DNA from: Hybos culiciformis
Lineage: Eukaryota > Arthropoda > Insecta > Diptera > Hybotidae
NCBI GenBank assembly: GCA_964007475.1
Contig: OZ023273.1
Span: 150,270,444 to 150,334,443 of the forward strand
Length of the DNA stretch: 64,000 bases
Direction: 5' to 3'
The translations under genes and the position numbers were made by a program. This document shows positions 48,001 through 59,662 of this stretch, in pieces. Every line of letters begins with the position of its first letter. The first letter of the stretch is position 1. The notes beneath the pieces were generated by a model. The model was not told the DNA's origin. It was given only the letters and a program-made list of their open reading frames with translations, and did no database searches.

Positions 48001-48450
48001 TATTATTATTTATTATAATAATAACGACAGATTAAAATTTACTTTTGAAACTATTTTAAAAAATATTTTATAATTATTTTTCTGAATAATCATGAAGGAA
48101 AAACACATTTTTTTCTCTGATTTATTTAAATTAAAATATAACTTAGGTACTATTTTCGGTTTCTGAAAGTACTTTTTGCAATAAAATCAGAGACTATAGA
48201 TGCAATAATTGTTTTTGAAGCAAGAAAATGTTAAAAAAAAATTTAATTCTATTTTTTATATTTCACTCATTAGTTAATATTTAAATCCAGGTTTTATTGA
48301 AGTGTATAATCTTCCAGGAAAAGGGTAAACAAAATTTCTTTAAGTGGTTCTATTTAATTTCGAAAATTTTGAAAATTTAAACAATAAATTATTTCTATGT
48401 CCTTTTTAAATTTTATTTTATTTTCTTTTTAGAACGTAAAGGCTTTTTGA

Positions 48451-49268
48451 ATATGAATCAGAGAGTTGAACCGATATTTATTTCGGTTCGGTTATGGTTT
48501 CTTTCCTACATTTTTTTTGTGTTCCGGTTACGTTTCGGTTTAGTATTTTTTTTTTCGTTCCGGTTACAGTTACGGTTTCGGTTACGGTTACAGTATTATA
48601 TTATTCATCTTTTCTAAAAACTGACAAAAATGCAGTAGGATAACTTAATCAAAAGCGACATAAAATAAATTGCCTTTATGTCATCTTAGTATTTTCGTGG
48701 ACGGATTCTTTAGTATTTTCGTATGTGAAGTATACAAAATACATACATTACATTATTTTGTAATATTTACAGATATGTAAAAGCGGGAATTTGAAATAGT
48801 TATTTGTACCTCCAATATTTTCCATACAAAGTTTACTTATGAAAACCCGAAAGAAAAACAAAATCCTAGTGGCACAACAACTTTATATTTTAAATGAATT
48901 CAGATACAAATATTAATTATAAAATAAAGAACAAAAACTTAATCTAAGTTTAGTTAAGCTCAACACTACAACACTATACATATACGAACATTACGTATTT
49001 TTACTTGTCAAATTCTAAAATATTATAAAAATTCGTTTAACATTTTTCTTGGATATAAAAAAATGTCTAAATGCAAGAACAATTTTTTCTTTTATAAAAA
49101 ACTAAAAGAACGAAAAATAAACCGAAAAAAATTACGTTCCGGTTTCAGTTACGGTTTTTCATTTTTTCTAAATTTTGGTTCGGTTATGGTTACGGTTTGG
49201 CATAAAATTTCGGTTTTTTCCGGTTTTCGGTTTTCGGTTCAGTTCCGGTTCAAGTCTCTGATATGAAT
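48451..49268. mobile_element. Non-autonomous hAT-like element, 802 bp, with CGGTTACGGTT repeats
   Basis: The element is 48459-49260: CAGAGAGTTGAACCG left, CGGTTCAAGTCTCTG right, perfect 8-bp duplication ATATGAAT (48451-48458 and 49261-49268). Both subterminal regions are dense in 'cggtta(c)', 'cggtttcggtt' and 'ccggttac' variants in the same orientation. No transposase frame; 49063-49266 is a repeat translation. Confidence 0.88.
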
Positions 49269-50494
49269 ATAAATATCTTTTAAATTATTTAAAATTTTAA
49301 TATTGTGATGAACTTTGCAGGATAAACGACACCCATGGTTTTTAATAACCAATTTTATGATCAAAAATTTCAAATTTCTTTTAATGCAATTTCTTAATTG
49401 GAATAATAATCTTATTATATGATTTTGTTATTGAACCAGTAAAATTAAGTGAAATCATAACATTACTATTTCAATAACATAATTTACATAATTATGTATT
49501 TTGATTTCATTTTTTTGTTTTTTCATAACTGTTTTTTCTAACTATATAATTTGTGTAATGTAAACTTAAAGCTAATTTCAATTATGAAAACTTTTTAAAA
49601 TAACATTGAAAAAAGAAGATCATAATTGAATTCAAGATATATATTTCTATTGGAATAACGAAAAAAAATTTATTGAAAGTGTTGATAATGCATCTTCATG
49701 TAATATTTTTAATTTTTTTTTTTTTTTTTGTGAAGAAAATTGCTTAAATGAAATCTCTGAAACTTTATTTAGTGCATTCTCATTGCATTCGCAATAGTTT
49801 TTTTTTTTTTCCTTATTATTATTTTCTTTGCAAATAAATAATAAAGTTATCTTGTTTGTGAAAATTTCTCAGGAACTTTTCCTTACACTCTCAAACAAGG
49901 AAAATCAAAGCAAAAACATTTTTTGCTTTACTTAACTCAAAAACAAATATTATATAAAAAAAAAAATTTTTTTTTATTTTATTTTAAATTAAATTAAATT
50001 TTTATTTTTAAATGAAATAACATTTAAAAATAAAACACTGAAACTGAAAATATAAGAAGGACAACTTTGAGGAAAATACGTGAGAATCTGTTTTGCACGC
50101 AAAGCGAATTTTCCTCATACTATGTGAATGCATTTTATGGATTCACTTGTGTTTTAGTTTTCATGCTTTAGTTTTTTTTTTTTTCTAACTAATTTTTAAT
50201 TCCATGAAATTTTTTAATTATTTTAATAAAAAAGTTTGAAATTATATAAATAGAATTTTTATTTATTTTTTTTAACATATTATAATATTTATAATTTTTA
50301 ATATTTTTAATTTTATATGACTTCATAATTTTATCAAAAAATATGAAGTGAGCGAATTCAGCTAGAAAACTAAAATGAGGCTAAAAAGACATATTCATTT
50401 CCAAATTTAGTATGAAAATATTAAAAATTTTCTATCTATAGCTATTATTACATATAGTGCGAAAACAAAAAATTGATATTCTTTTGAAACTTAC
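49269..50494. other. DIP intron adjoining the Ig3 exons
   Basis: Poly-T/A-rich intron sequence just downstream (in transcript sense) of exon 50495-50637. Nothing else recognised. Confidence 0.55.
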
Positions 50495-50637
50495 CGTACA
50501 ATCTTATTGTTCCGTCTGTATCACCTCGGGGATTTTTGGCCACACATTTATAAGTTCCATCATCATCGGCTGTTATATTGAAAATTGTTAATTTCATGTG
50601 TGTTTTATAATTTGGACTTCCGATACTTGATTCAACT
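50495..50637 (-). CDS. DIP exon, second half of Ig3
   Basis: A 143-nt exon; it completes the lysine codon split at the previous donor and reads KVESSIGSPNYKTHMKLT, then the F/G-strand signature DDDGTYKCVAKNPRGDTDGT and IRLY. The cysteine of YKC is the second Ig3 disulfide cysteine. FNIT is an N-glycosylation sequon. The donor is GTAAGT in phase 1. The acceptor is fixed by frame: the alternative AG two bases on would create an immediate stop. Confidence 0.95.
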
Positions 50638-50714
50638 CTTTAGTGAAATATAGATTAAGATTTAAAAGAATTTTTATTTCATATAAGAAAAAAATATTAT
50701 ATATAAAAACTTAC

Positions 50715-50865
50715 TTATATTTTACAGAGTCGTGAATTATTGGACCTTCTCCACGAGTCCAATAATTCAATGATGTTGGATATGCTTCAGCAAAACATTC
50801 AATTGTTACGTTATAAGTTTCTGGAGCACCGACTAATTGATGTGGTATTAATAACATTGGAGGAA
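50715..50865 (-). CDS. DIP exon, first half of Ig3
   Basis: A 151-nt exon with acceptor 'ttttgttttcag' and donor GTAAGT (phase 2). It encodes FPPMLLIPHQLVGAPETYN, VTIECFAEAYPTSLNYWTRG and EGPIIHDSVKYK. It contains the first disulfide cysteine of Ig3 (IEC), the core tryptophan (NYW) and a sequon (NVT). The intron between the two Ig3 exons is only 77 bp, whereas the introns on either side of the pair are 12.6 and 18.4 kb. Confidence 0.95.
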
Positions 50866-53800
50866 CTGAAAACAAAAAAGGATATTAAAAAAACTATTTA
50901 AGATAAAGATTTATTTAAAATTATGGTCTCTTTCGACTCATTATATTTAATATTCCGATTTTTAATAACTATCCAAAAAAGGTAGTAACTTATGAAATTT
51001 AATAAAACAAATTAAAAGCCTTAAAATCGGAAAAAGTAATAATTTTTTCAGATTGCATTAGATCTAAAGTAAATTATTATTACTTTCAGATTTTTAATAT
51101 TAAAATATTTTAATTTTATTTCATAAAACTTGTATACATTAAAAAATACAGATTTAACTAATAGATTTTGATTTTACGTGAAGTGAATTTATTAAAAAAT
51201 GTTTATAATTAAATTATTAAACAGTTTACATAAAAAAATTAACTGTCAATCAAACATCTTGTCCGATTGACAAAATTAATAATTAATGTTAAATTAGCTT
51301 TTAAATTTGTACTGCGAGATTTATTTCTCATGAACATTGTGCACTTATGCAACACGGTGTCTTATCAATTTACCAATAACCTAGATTTAAATTGTATATT
51401 GAGTTCAAATAATTTCATATTCAATAAATGGAGTATATTCTAAATCAATTTTCTATTTAAATAAGGTAATTGTAAGTCGTATATAAATAAAAATAAAGTA
51501 GGTATTATCGAATTTGAAGATCTTTTTTATTTCTCTTATTTGTAAATAAATATTTTATGATAAATTTTTATGATATATTTTACCATAAAACATTTTGCGA
51601 AAAAAATTTAAATTTTTCTTTGATTGTTTATGACTAAAAATTGTCTGTTTGTCTCTGTGGAAGATTTTAAAATGTTTGACAAATTTATATTCATAGAGAC
51701 AAATGTATAGGTACTACACATTCTATTGTTCAGTTCTCATATGCATAATAGCGGACCGCTGACACATCTCCTAAACCCTATAAAGTTTTCTTTAATTCCT
51801 GTGCGCACATTTTCCGAAAAAAAATTTAATCGAAAGTATTTTTGCTTGACCGGCTTCAAATTTTTTTAAACTTTTTATTATATTTATCACATATAAATTA
51901 AAGAAAAAAAGTTTTGTCATAGAAATGACTATTGAAGTTTAAAGGTCGTGGCTTTAATTGTCAATTTGCATATTAATAATTTTAAAATTCGTTAATTATG
52001 TAATTTACAAATAATTTAAATTTAAATAATACAAAAATATACAAAAAAAAATTAGTACATTTAAAATTTACATAAAGAACAAATATTTATTAGAAAAACG
52101 TTAAATTCTTACTTGACAAAAAATTTAAAAGAAACTAGATACTGCATTTTATAATTAAATCTTATTTTACTTTTATCTCTGAATTGATAATTTAACCCGT
52201 CGGTTTTAATATAAACTTGAAGATAATCAACAAATTTCAAAATCGATTTCTTATATTTTTTAATTATAACTTTATGTTTGACTGAAGTGTCTATCAACAG
52301 CGCATTAAATGATAATAATTTTCCACTTCAACTCAAATCATTGTCCAAAACAAAATCTCGATGTTTTATTCTTTGTTATGTTTATATCTAAAAAATTTCA
52401 ATTACATTCATTTTGAATATAAAGTTTGTAAGTTTTAGAACCCTATTATTTTGAAAAATCGATTCATAATCATAACCTTTTGAAAGAAATAACTTCAAAG
52501 TACGGAAATTGACAATATTTACAAGTTCTATTTCCGTCATTATTTTCATTCAGGTTTCGTTGAAGAAATGTTAGTCGAAATATACTATGTTAAAAAAACG
52601 CATGACGATACCAAAAACTTGATGGAAAAATGGGATAACATTGATCAAAATTGTACAATAGAAACCTCATTGCATAGTAAGTGGTTTTCTTTACTTTTTT
52701 TTTCTTTGAAATATGCCCAAACTATTTTAATTTGTTTACAAATAAGATTTATTATTAAGTTATGTTATTTCTCTATTGAAGTTGCTTTAATAAAAAAAGG
52801 AAAAAATAAAATATTTAATTAATTTATTCATTTTTTCTTTTTTTTTAAAGCTTGTTTCCCACAATTATTTTTCGAATTAAACGTGTCTTTGGGGACTTAA
52901 ATTGTACGCCTTAACACATAAAGTAATATTGTCAAACTTGTTCGAGATCAAATTGCAACAAAAAAAGTGTAAGAATCAAAAAAATGTTATTAAGATAAAC
53001 CATTGAGATTTTTGTTTGATTTTCAGAAATTTGCTAAAAAAAAGTTAGATTGTTTTAAATCAGTAAAGCTTTGGAGAGACCAATTATTTGTTTTTTTACA
53101 CACTTTTATGATAGACTCTAATATTTAGATAGAAAAGTTAGGTGCTACCAACATTTTTTAAAAAAAATTTAAAGAAACTAAACATTAAATAAAATCATAA
53201 TCGAAGTATTTAATTAAAGAAAAAAACTGTTAAAACTAGACACATACTATCCGCAAATACACAAAAAAAAAATTCAATAATTTCTACAGTGTGTATTAGA
53301 AAGTTAAAAAAAAAAAATTCTCTTTGTAAGTTATTAAAGTATGCTTGTTTTGTGTCTAGAGATAAAGGAACCTTCTCAGAATTCATTAAAATTTTAATTA
53401 GAAATCAAAATTCTATACAGGTATATCTGAATAATTAAATGAATCTGGAAAAAGAAACCTCAAAAGTTTTGTGTATATATTTGTGTATAGCATAATTTTT
53501 AAGTGGAATGAGTTACTACAGGACTATATATAAAAAATTTCTTTCCATATATGGAAATTAAAAATTTTATATATATATTTTTTTCTAGTTACTAGGTATG
53601 ACCATAAATTGAGAATAATAAGGTCTGTACTGTAGAACAAAATTTTGTTCTATATATTATTACTGATTCTATTGAATTTAAATACAATTTCATATGGTTG
53701 CTATCAAAAGTTTATAATAGAAAAATAGTTAATATCATTGCAAATACATTTATTCGAAATTGAGACAAGTCTTCATTCGTTTTCCAATTATGTTCATTGG

Positions 53801-54459
53801 GAAAACTGTTTCATAATGTCATAAAAAAGTTATTTGATTTGTTTTCTCTATCAAAAGACCTTAGACGATACTAGTAATGTCACTATCCCACCTTCTGAGT
53901 TTACTTTTTTTGGAAAAAGGAAAATCTTTCAAATTTTTGTTGTACATGTACTGAAAATTTTTATTTTTGAGTACCTAACCGTCTTTTAAACTTTTTTTTT
54001 TGGGTATTATTGATCTTACGGAAAAAACTTTCAAGAGTCAGACATTCAGATTTTTAATATAAATTTTTAATTCAATCAATAATGATTTCGATAAGAAAAA
54101 AGGAAGATGATAAAATTTATTTCATTTCTGTTGTTCACTTTATTCAGTTTATTAAAATTTCCTTTTAAGAAAATAAATTTTTTTCTTTCTTGTTCATTTA
54201 AAAAAAAAATTTTTTTTTAAAAACTTTAAAAATGAATAATTAAATAGTTTTTTTTATGTTAAAATAATATTATACCTTGATTTTTTATGGAAGTCTTAAG
54301 ATTTATGCGATAGTGTTGCCTCAAATTTAATGTTAAGAACTTACGAATCGCTTGTTGATTAAAATCATTGGAATATTATTTCTTTGTTAAGTCTCGCAAA
54401 TGAAATAAATTAAAATTAATAGAAATTTGTAAAATGAATAATTTTAAAACATAAAATAT
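50866..54459. other. DIP intron, left part of the 12.6-kb intron
   Basis: AT-rich. Holds the weak plus-strand split frame at 52554-52900 (separate entry), an imperfect hairpin at about 53523-53573 and an exact 18-bp palindrome at 53634-53651. Confidence 0.5.
52554..52900 (+). CDS. Candidate two-exon fragment nested in the DIP intron, opposite strand
   Basis: Exon 1 (52554-52676) follows a good acceptor ('tattttcattcag') and ends at GTAAGT. Exon 2 (52851-52900) follows 'tctttttttttaaag' and closes with TAA. Phases join, giving FVEEMLVEIYYVKKTHDDTK, NLMEKWDNIDQNCTIETSLH, then TCFPQLFFELNVSLGT. The first exon has balanced, non-repetitive composition unlike most frames here. I do not recognise the protein, no upstream exon was found, and chance is quite possible in AT-rich DNA. 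Confidence 0.18.
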
Positions 54460-54735
54460 GTACGAAGTATACATAATACCATAGATTAAGAATATACATA
54501 GATTCTTAGCTTCATACGACATATTCTTAGCTTCATACGACATTATTTTTGGTATTTTCATGTGAATGTGTTAGTAAAACAAAATAAAATACGTGATAAT
54601 TATCAATATATGAAAAGAATTTTATTTAGTTTTAGTAACACCTTCACATAAAAATACCAAAAAAGACTGAAAAAATGTTGTATGAAGCTATAAATCTTTC
54701 TGTATTCTTAATCTATGATAATACATATATACATA
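54460..54735. mobile_element. Foldback/MITE with about 110-bp imperfect inverted arms
   Basis: Left arm 54460-54580 ('gtacgaagtatacataatac' ... 'ggtattttcatgtgaa' ... 'gttagtaaaac') pairs with right arm 54629-54735 ('gttttagtaacacc' ... 'aaaaatacc' ... 'cttaatctatgataatac'). The left arm carries an extra tandem copy of 'attcttagcttcatacgaca' (54502-54543). The loop is about 48 bp. The minus-strand frame 54376-54561 is a by-product. Confidence 0.65.
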
Positions 54736-57700
54736 CAAATTAAGAACGACCTAAAGACCTTGTGGAATGTGCGATGTCAATATCATAATTGAAATATTTT
54801 GTGGAAACATTGCTTCTTTTTAGATTCATCAAAGAGAACAAGTTCGCTGAGATCAGCAGAACAAATTATGAACAAAATGAACATTTCAGAATGCTCATTA
54901 CAAAAACCAAATATTTAATTGGTTAATTGGTTTTTGAATTCAATGTCCAGGATACTGAATTATTTGAAAATTAAATTTTCATCTTCACCATACGCTTTAT
55001 TAATACAGTATCTTAATTTTTAGTCGAATGAAACACGTAACGCCAGTTCTGGTTTTTCGTTTGGCTGGTTCAAAAGTTATAAATATTTTAGTGTCAGACG
55101 GACGAACTTTTAATGAAAAACTTATAGTCCATTTTTTAATTTTTGATGGAAAATGGGCTAAAAATATAATGTACAAAAGAAATTGTTGAATCAAACCACA
55201 TTCATTATTGTAATATTAGTTAGTCATTCAAAAATTGAACGAATTTGAATTAAACTTTTGATAAATACATTAAAAAATTAAAAAAAGGACATAAACCAAT
55301 GAATCTGAATGAAAATAATATTTTTTTTATGTGCCGCATCAGATGAAATTAATTAAACTGAAGTTCGTTAAACTGAATTTTTTTTATAGAAATTTTACTT
55401 TTATTTATGAACTTTTCTTCTTTCTTTTAAAATGAAATTAATTTGGTTTTCATCTCCCAATGGTATGTCAGTTAAAATGAACCTTAAATTTTTTTTTTTT
55501 TTATTATTTTAAAGGAAGTCCATTGTATTCTAACACTATATTGTCATTTAAGCAGCTCATTTTTTGTTCTTCTTATTAAACTTTTTATTTTTTTGTTCTT
55601 AAAGTATATATACCTATATATATTATTTGCTAAAGAAATTCTTGATTTTATGTGAAAATATCAACAGAGCAAATAAATAAATATAATGTGTAAATACTGA
55701 AGGCAAAAAAAAATATGAAAAATTATCCTGAAGAAAACTCTATGAAAAATGTTTAGAAAAAACAAAAAAAAAGATTTACGAAGAAAACATGGAATTTCAT
55801 CAGAAAATCAAGTTAACAGACAAGAGTGCAAATATTTAATTTTCGGTCCAAAGGATCAATGTATAAAATCTTTTTTTTTTTTTTTTCATGCTCTGTTCTT
55901 CAACATTTTTTTTTTTTTTTTTACAACTCTGAAGATATATTTGTTTTTTAATTTTATGGTTTGATATTATTGTTTATCCTTTATTGTATTTATTTTTATA
56001 CTCAAAGGACATTATGCTAAAGATAAAGAGTGAAAATTTAGTTACAAGAATAGAAAAAAATATTATATGAATGTATATTGTATATAAAAAAAAAACAGAA
56101 AGAAAATAAAAAACATTGTACACTATGTACATTTTAGATGTTTTTATTTAATAAAATATTTGTCAAGAAAATTACAAAATTAGGTAGTTGATTTGTTAAT
56201 TAAATTGGGGATTACGAGCATAAAAATTTTATATCATTTTAATTTTTCATGTAAGGTATATTCAACTTAAACGTGACGTTTTTAAAATTGATCATAACGA
56301 GCTCTATTATTTTTATTATTATTATTATTATTTTTATGGTTTTAACTTATATTTGGTTTTCTCAATATACCTGTAGTAAGTTACGAATAGTTTTTAATAG
56401 TTTTGTCATACATATATATATATACATATATACATATATAAAAGTAAGCAAAAAACAAGATTGTACAAATAAATGAAACATTTCCTTAGAATTCAAATGT
56501 AAAAAGTTAACGTGAAATAATGAAAGAACCCCGAATTTAAACTTAAAAATAATGTTTAGTGAGGTTTTGCAGGCGATTGTTGATTTCCTGTATTTTGTAC
56601 TTCATGATCGAAGGATTGTGCGGTAATTTCTTCGAATTTTTTTGAAAGTATTGTAAGGAAAGGAAATAGTTTATTCTCATATTTTCATATATTTATTTTT
56701 TATTTTAAAATACAATTAGCCAAAATCGCTGAGTGTAGCAAGAATTAAATAACAACCTTCAACAATTGTTTCGCATTTTGTGTTTAAACAATTATTAATT
56801 AAATAATATCGTGGTAGTCGTATGTAGAAAAATCTATATATACGACCACATAAAAACTACCAACTATTTGTGTTGCTAATTATTGTGTCATTAAGTTATG
56901 TTATTTTTGAAGAAAAAAAAACATTTTTAAATATTACTTCTAGTTTTTTTTTACTACTGTGTAACTATTACCCTTTTTGTGGTTTCAGGTGAAAATTATA
57001 CGAAAATTCAATATTATTAGTTTCCCCAATACCGAACATTCTAAATTCTTTGAATTCGATTGTACAAAATCTTATATATATTTCTTTTTTTCAATTTTAA
57101 TGTTTGTATAGATTTTATTTTAAATACTGAACGAAATGGCTTTAATATTTCTTACTACATATTTGAATTTGTTAAAATTAATCTTGAATACCGGAATGTA
57201 TATTTACAAAAAATTCCAATAATATACTTTTACTTGGTTTTTATGTTTTTTTTGCATAATTTTTATTTTATTTTTTAAATCAGTTCAATTAGATAAAAAT
57301 GCATATTCAATTCAAATAATTTTTTTTTTCCTAATGGTCATTTTAATATCATCAATCTTTGCAAGAATTAAGAACCTGATGTCCCACATTTTTCGGTTTT
57401 GCTTTCGTTTCAAATTAAAGTAGGTTAAAATCCGTCCATGATGAGTACTACAATTTTCCATTGAGTGCTGCCAAATTAATTTTATTTATATTTTATAAAG
57501 GTTTCAAAACTCAAAAACCCTAAGTGATTTTATTATTTTCCACATATTTTATTTTTAACATTAAAAATTATTTTAAATTATATTGATAATTAAAGTTTTA
57601 AATATTTTTGTCAATATTTATGAAATTTGTAAAAAGGATTTCATTAGATCTCAATAGTTTGAATTAATCAATAAATGTTTTTATTTGCTCGTGTTATCCG

Positions 57701-58439
57701 ATGACCAACATATTATTAATTCATGTAATTTTTTCATTAATTTCTTTTAAAATTATGGCAGTTTAGCTAGGCAAAAAGGCTACAGCATAGATTAGATAGT
57801 GTGTAAAACTTTATTAAAACAGTTTCAGTTGTACAAAAGTCTACTCTTGGCACAAAAATACTTTCTGACAACGTAAACAACCAGGAAAATATATATAAAA
57901 AAAAAAATTGATTCTTTCCAAGTCTTTAAAATTACTGCTTTCCTTGCCTTTGGAATTAAATTTTTAGACCATAATATTAAAAACAATCAGTTTGATTACC
58001 TACAAAATAAACGATTAATGGCATTTCCAACAAATCGTGAAAAGAATTGACGTTATCCTTTTCAAAAAAAAAAGACTGAAAAAAAAAAAAATTTAATGGA
58101 AAAAAAATTTTTTTTTTTCCTCTAAGTGGTATTAATAATGGATTTTTTTTTTGTTTATTTATGTTATAAAATAACATTTTTTTTTATATTATGCTAAATA
58201 CATTTTGATAGTAATTACTAGACTTATAATTATCTCTAATTTTCTTAGATAATGGAAGTTTTATTTTTTTGAATTTTTTTTTGCCGTATGTCTTTAGAAT
58301 CTTGTTGCAGTAAAACAGATTTTTTACAATAAAAAGATAAATTTTATAATAAATTTATATATTAAAAGAAAAATAAGAAAGAAATAAATATTAAATTCTT
58401 AAAGTTATTTATTGAAGCTTATCAGGAAAATATTTTTGG
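54736..58439. other. DIP intron, no gene seen
   Basis: AT-rich with an (ATT)n run at 56306-56336 and TA-rich stretches. Frames are hydrophobic or lysine-rich low complexity. Confidence 0.5.
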
Positions 58440-58890
58440 TCATTTTCATCCCTTTTTAGCTATCGGTTTCGATCAAAAATATAAAACGGACTATATGTTT
58501 TTATTAAATGTGTATGCGCCCGCCCGTTCGTCTGTCTACCTCTAAATAATTAAATATAACGAATGAACCGTTGAATGCCAAAATGTATGCAATCTTTTTC
58601 AGTTTCAACTCGATAAAAGGATTGTTTTCAGCTTTTTATATATTTTATTTTTTTTTTTTAGTTTTAATGGATTGCAATGGAAATTAGTGTATTGGATAGA
58701 TAGATGTGGATTAGAGGAACTTACAACACTGGTTGCACCCAGATTATTTCTAAGGATTCGAACTGGGATATGGATTTCGATGAACATTTTTCTTTTAGTA
58801 CATGGTGATACTAAATTGTATATTCATATTACTGAAAGTAAAGTATCTTAAATCGAAATGGTTAAAAAGGTCGCATACTTCATACTCTTC
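58440..58890. mobile_element. Unclassified dispersed element, related to 42636-43260 and 232-460
   Basis: The left half matches 42636-42880 ('tttttagctatcggttt', 'gttcgtctgtctacc', 'gaatgaaccg'). The right half matches 232-460 ('gatagatagatg', 'tatggatttcgatgaa', 'agtatcttaaatcgaa'). Three partial copies of one family in 64 kb. The minus-strand frame 58605-58787 lies inside it and is not a gene. Confidence 0.5.
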
Positions 58891-59662
58891 TGTATTTTTT
58901 TTTTTATTCATTATTAATATTTTAATAATTTTTTTTTATTATGTAGAATCGTATACAAGGAGTCTTTTATTTATAAATTTGAATAACCTGAAAGTTAAAA
59001 GTTAATAAAATTTTTCAAAGAAAATATTTTTTGCTTAATTATAATAAATGGTTTTGGTCATTTCTCAAATAGATTGCTTAATGTTATTTATTATTTTTCA
59101 ACAAAAATTAAGAAAAAGAAACTGGTTTGCAATCGTTTTAGCTTATACAGGTCTTTGAGGAGCGTGATGTTTTTCTCAATTTTCTACCATCAATTGACAA
59201 AATTTTCAGGATTCGAACTGGGATATGGATTTCGATGAACATTTTTCTTTTAGTACATGGTGATACTAAATTGTATATTCATATTACTGAAAGTAAAGTA
59301 TCTTAAATCGAAATGGTTAAAAAGGTCGCATACTTCATACTCTTCTGTATTTTTTTTTTTATTCATTATTAATATTTTAATAATTTTTTTTTATTATGTA
59401 GAATCGTATACAAGGAGTCTTTTATTTATAAATTTGAATAACCTGAAAGTTAAAAGTTAATAAAATTTTTCAAAGAAAATATTTTTTGCTTAATTATAAT
59501 AAATGGTTTTGGTCATTTCTCAAATAGATTGCTTAATGTTATTTATTATTTTTCAACAAAAATTAAGAAAAAGAAACTGGTTTGCAATCGTTTTAGCTTA
59601 TACAGGTCTTTGAGGAGCGTGATGTTTTTCTCAATTTTCTACCATCAATTGACAAAATTTTC
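58753..59662. repeat. Exact 455-bp direct tandem duplication
   Basis: 58753-59207 and 59208-59662 appear identical base for base, including all homopolymer runs I compared. The breakpoint is inside the dispersed element at 'aggattcgaac' (58753). The two identical 67-residue plus-strand frames (58802 and 59257) are copies of non-coding sequence. Identity implies a very recent event or an assembly artefact. Confidence 0.92.

Larger units (their letters stand above)
43261..48450. other. DIP intron, microsatellite-rich, no gene seen
   Basis: Contains (TTA)n at 46209-46233, (TA)n at 47646-47687 and a long (AAT)n at 47926-48000. The frame at 47833-48018 is just the AAT repeat read as polyasparagine. 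Frame 47289-47558 has no recognised motif. Confidence 0.5.

Noticed and set aside
47833..48018. Frame encoding a long asparagine run
   Set aside because: Direct translation of the (AAT)n microsatellite.
58750..58770. B-box-like 'gttcgaatcc' on the minus strand (also near 43000)
   Set aside because: No A box at proper spacing and no T-arm pairing; it belongs to a dispersed repeat family.
58802..59460. Two identical 67-residue plus-strand frames as a duplicated gene
   Set aside because: Low-complexity hydrophobic translation; identity is explained by the exact 455-bp DNA duplication.
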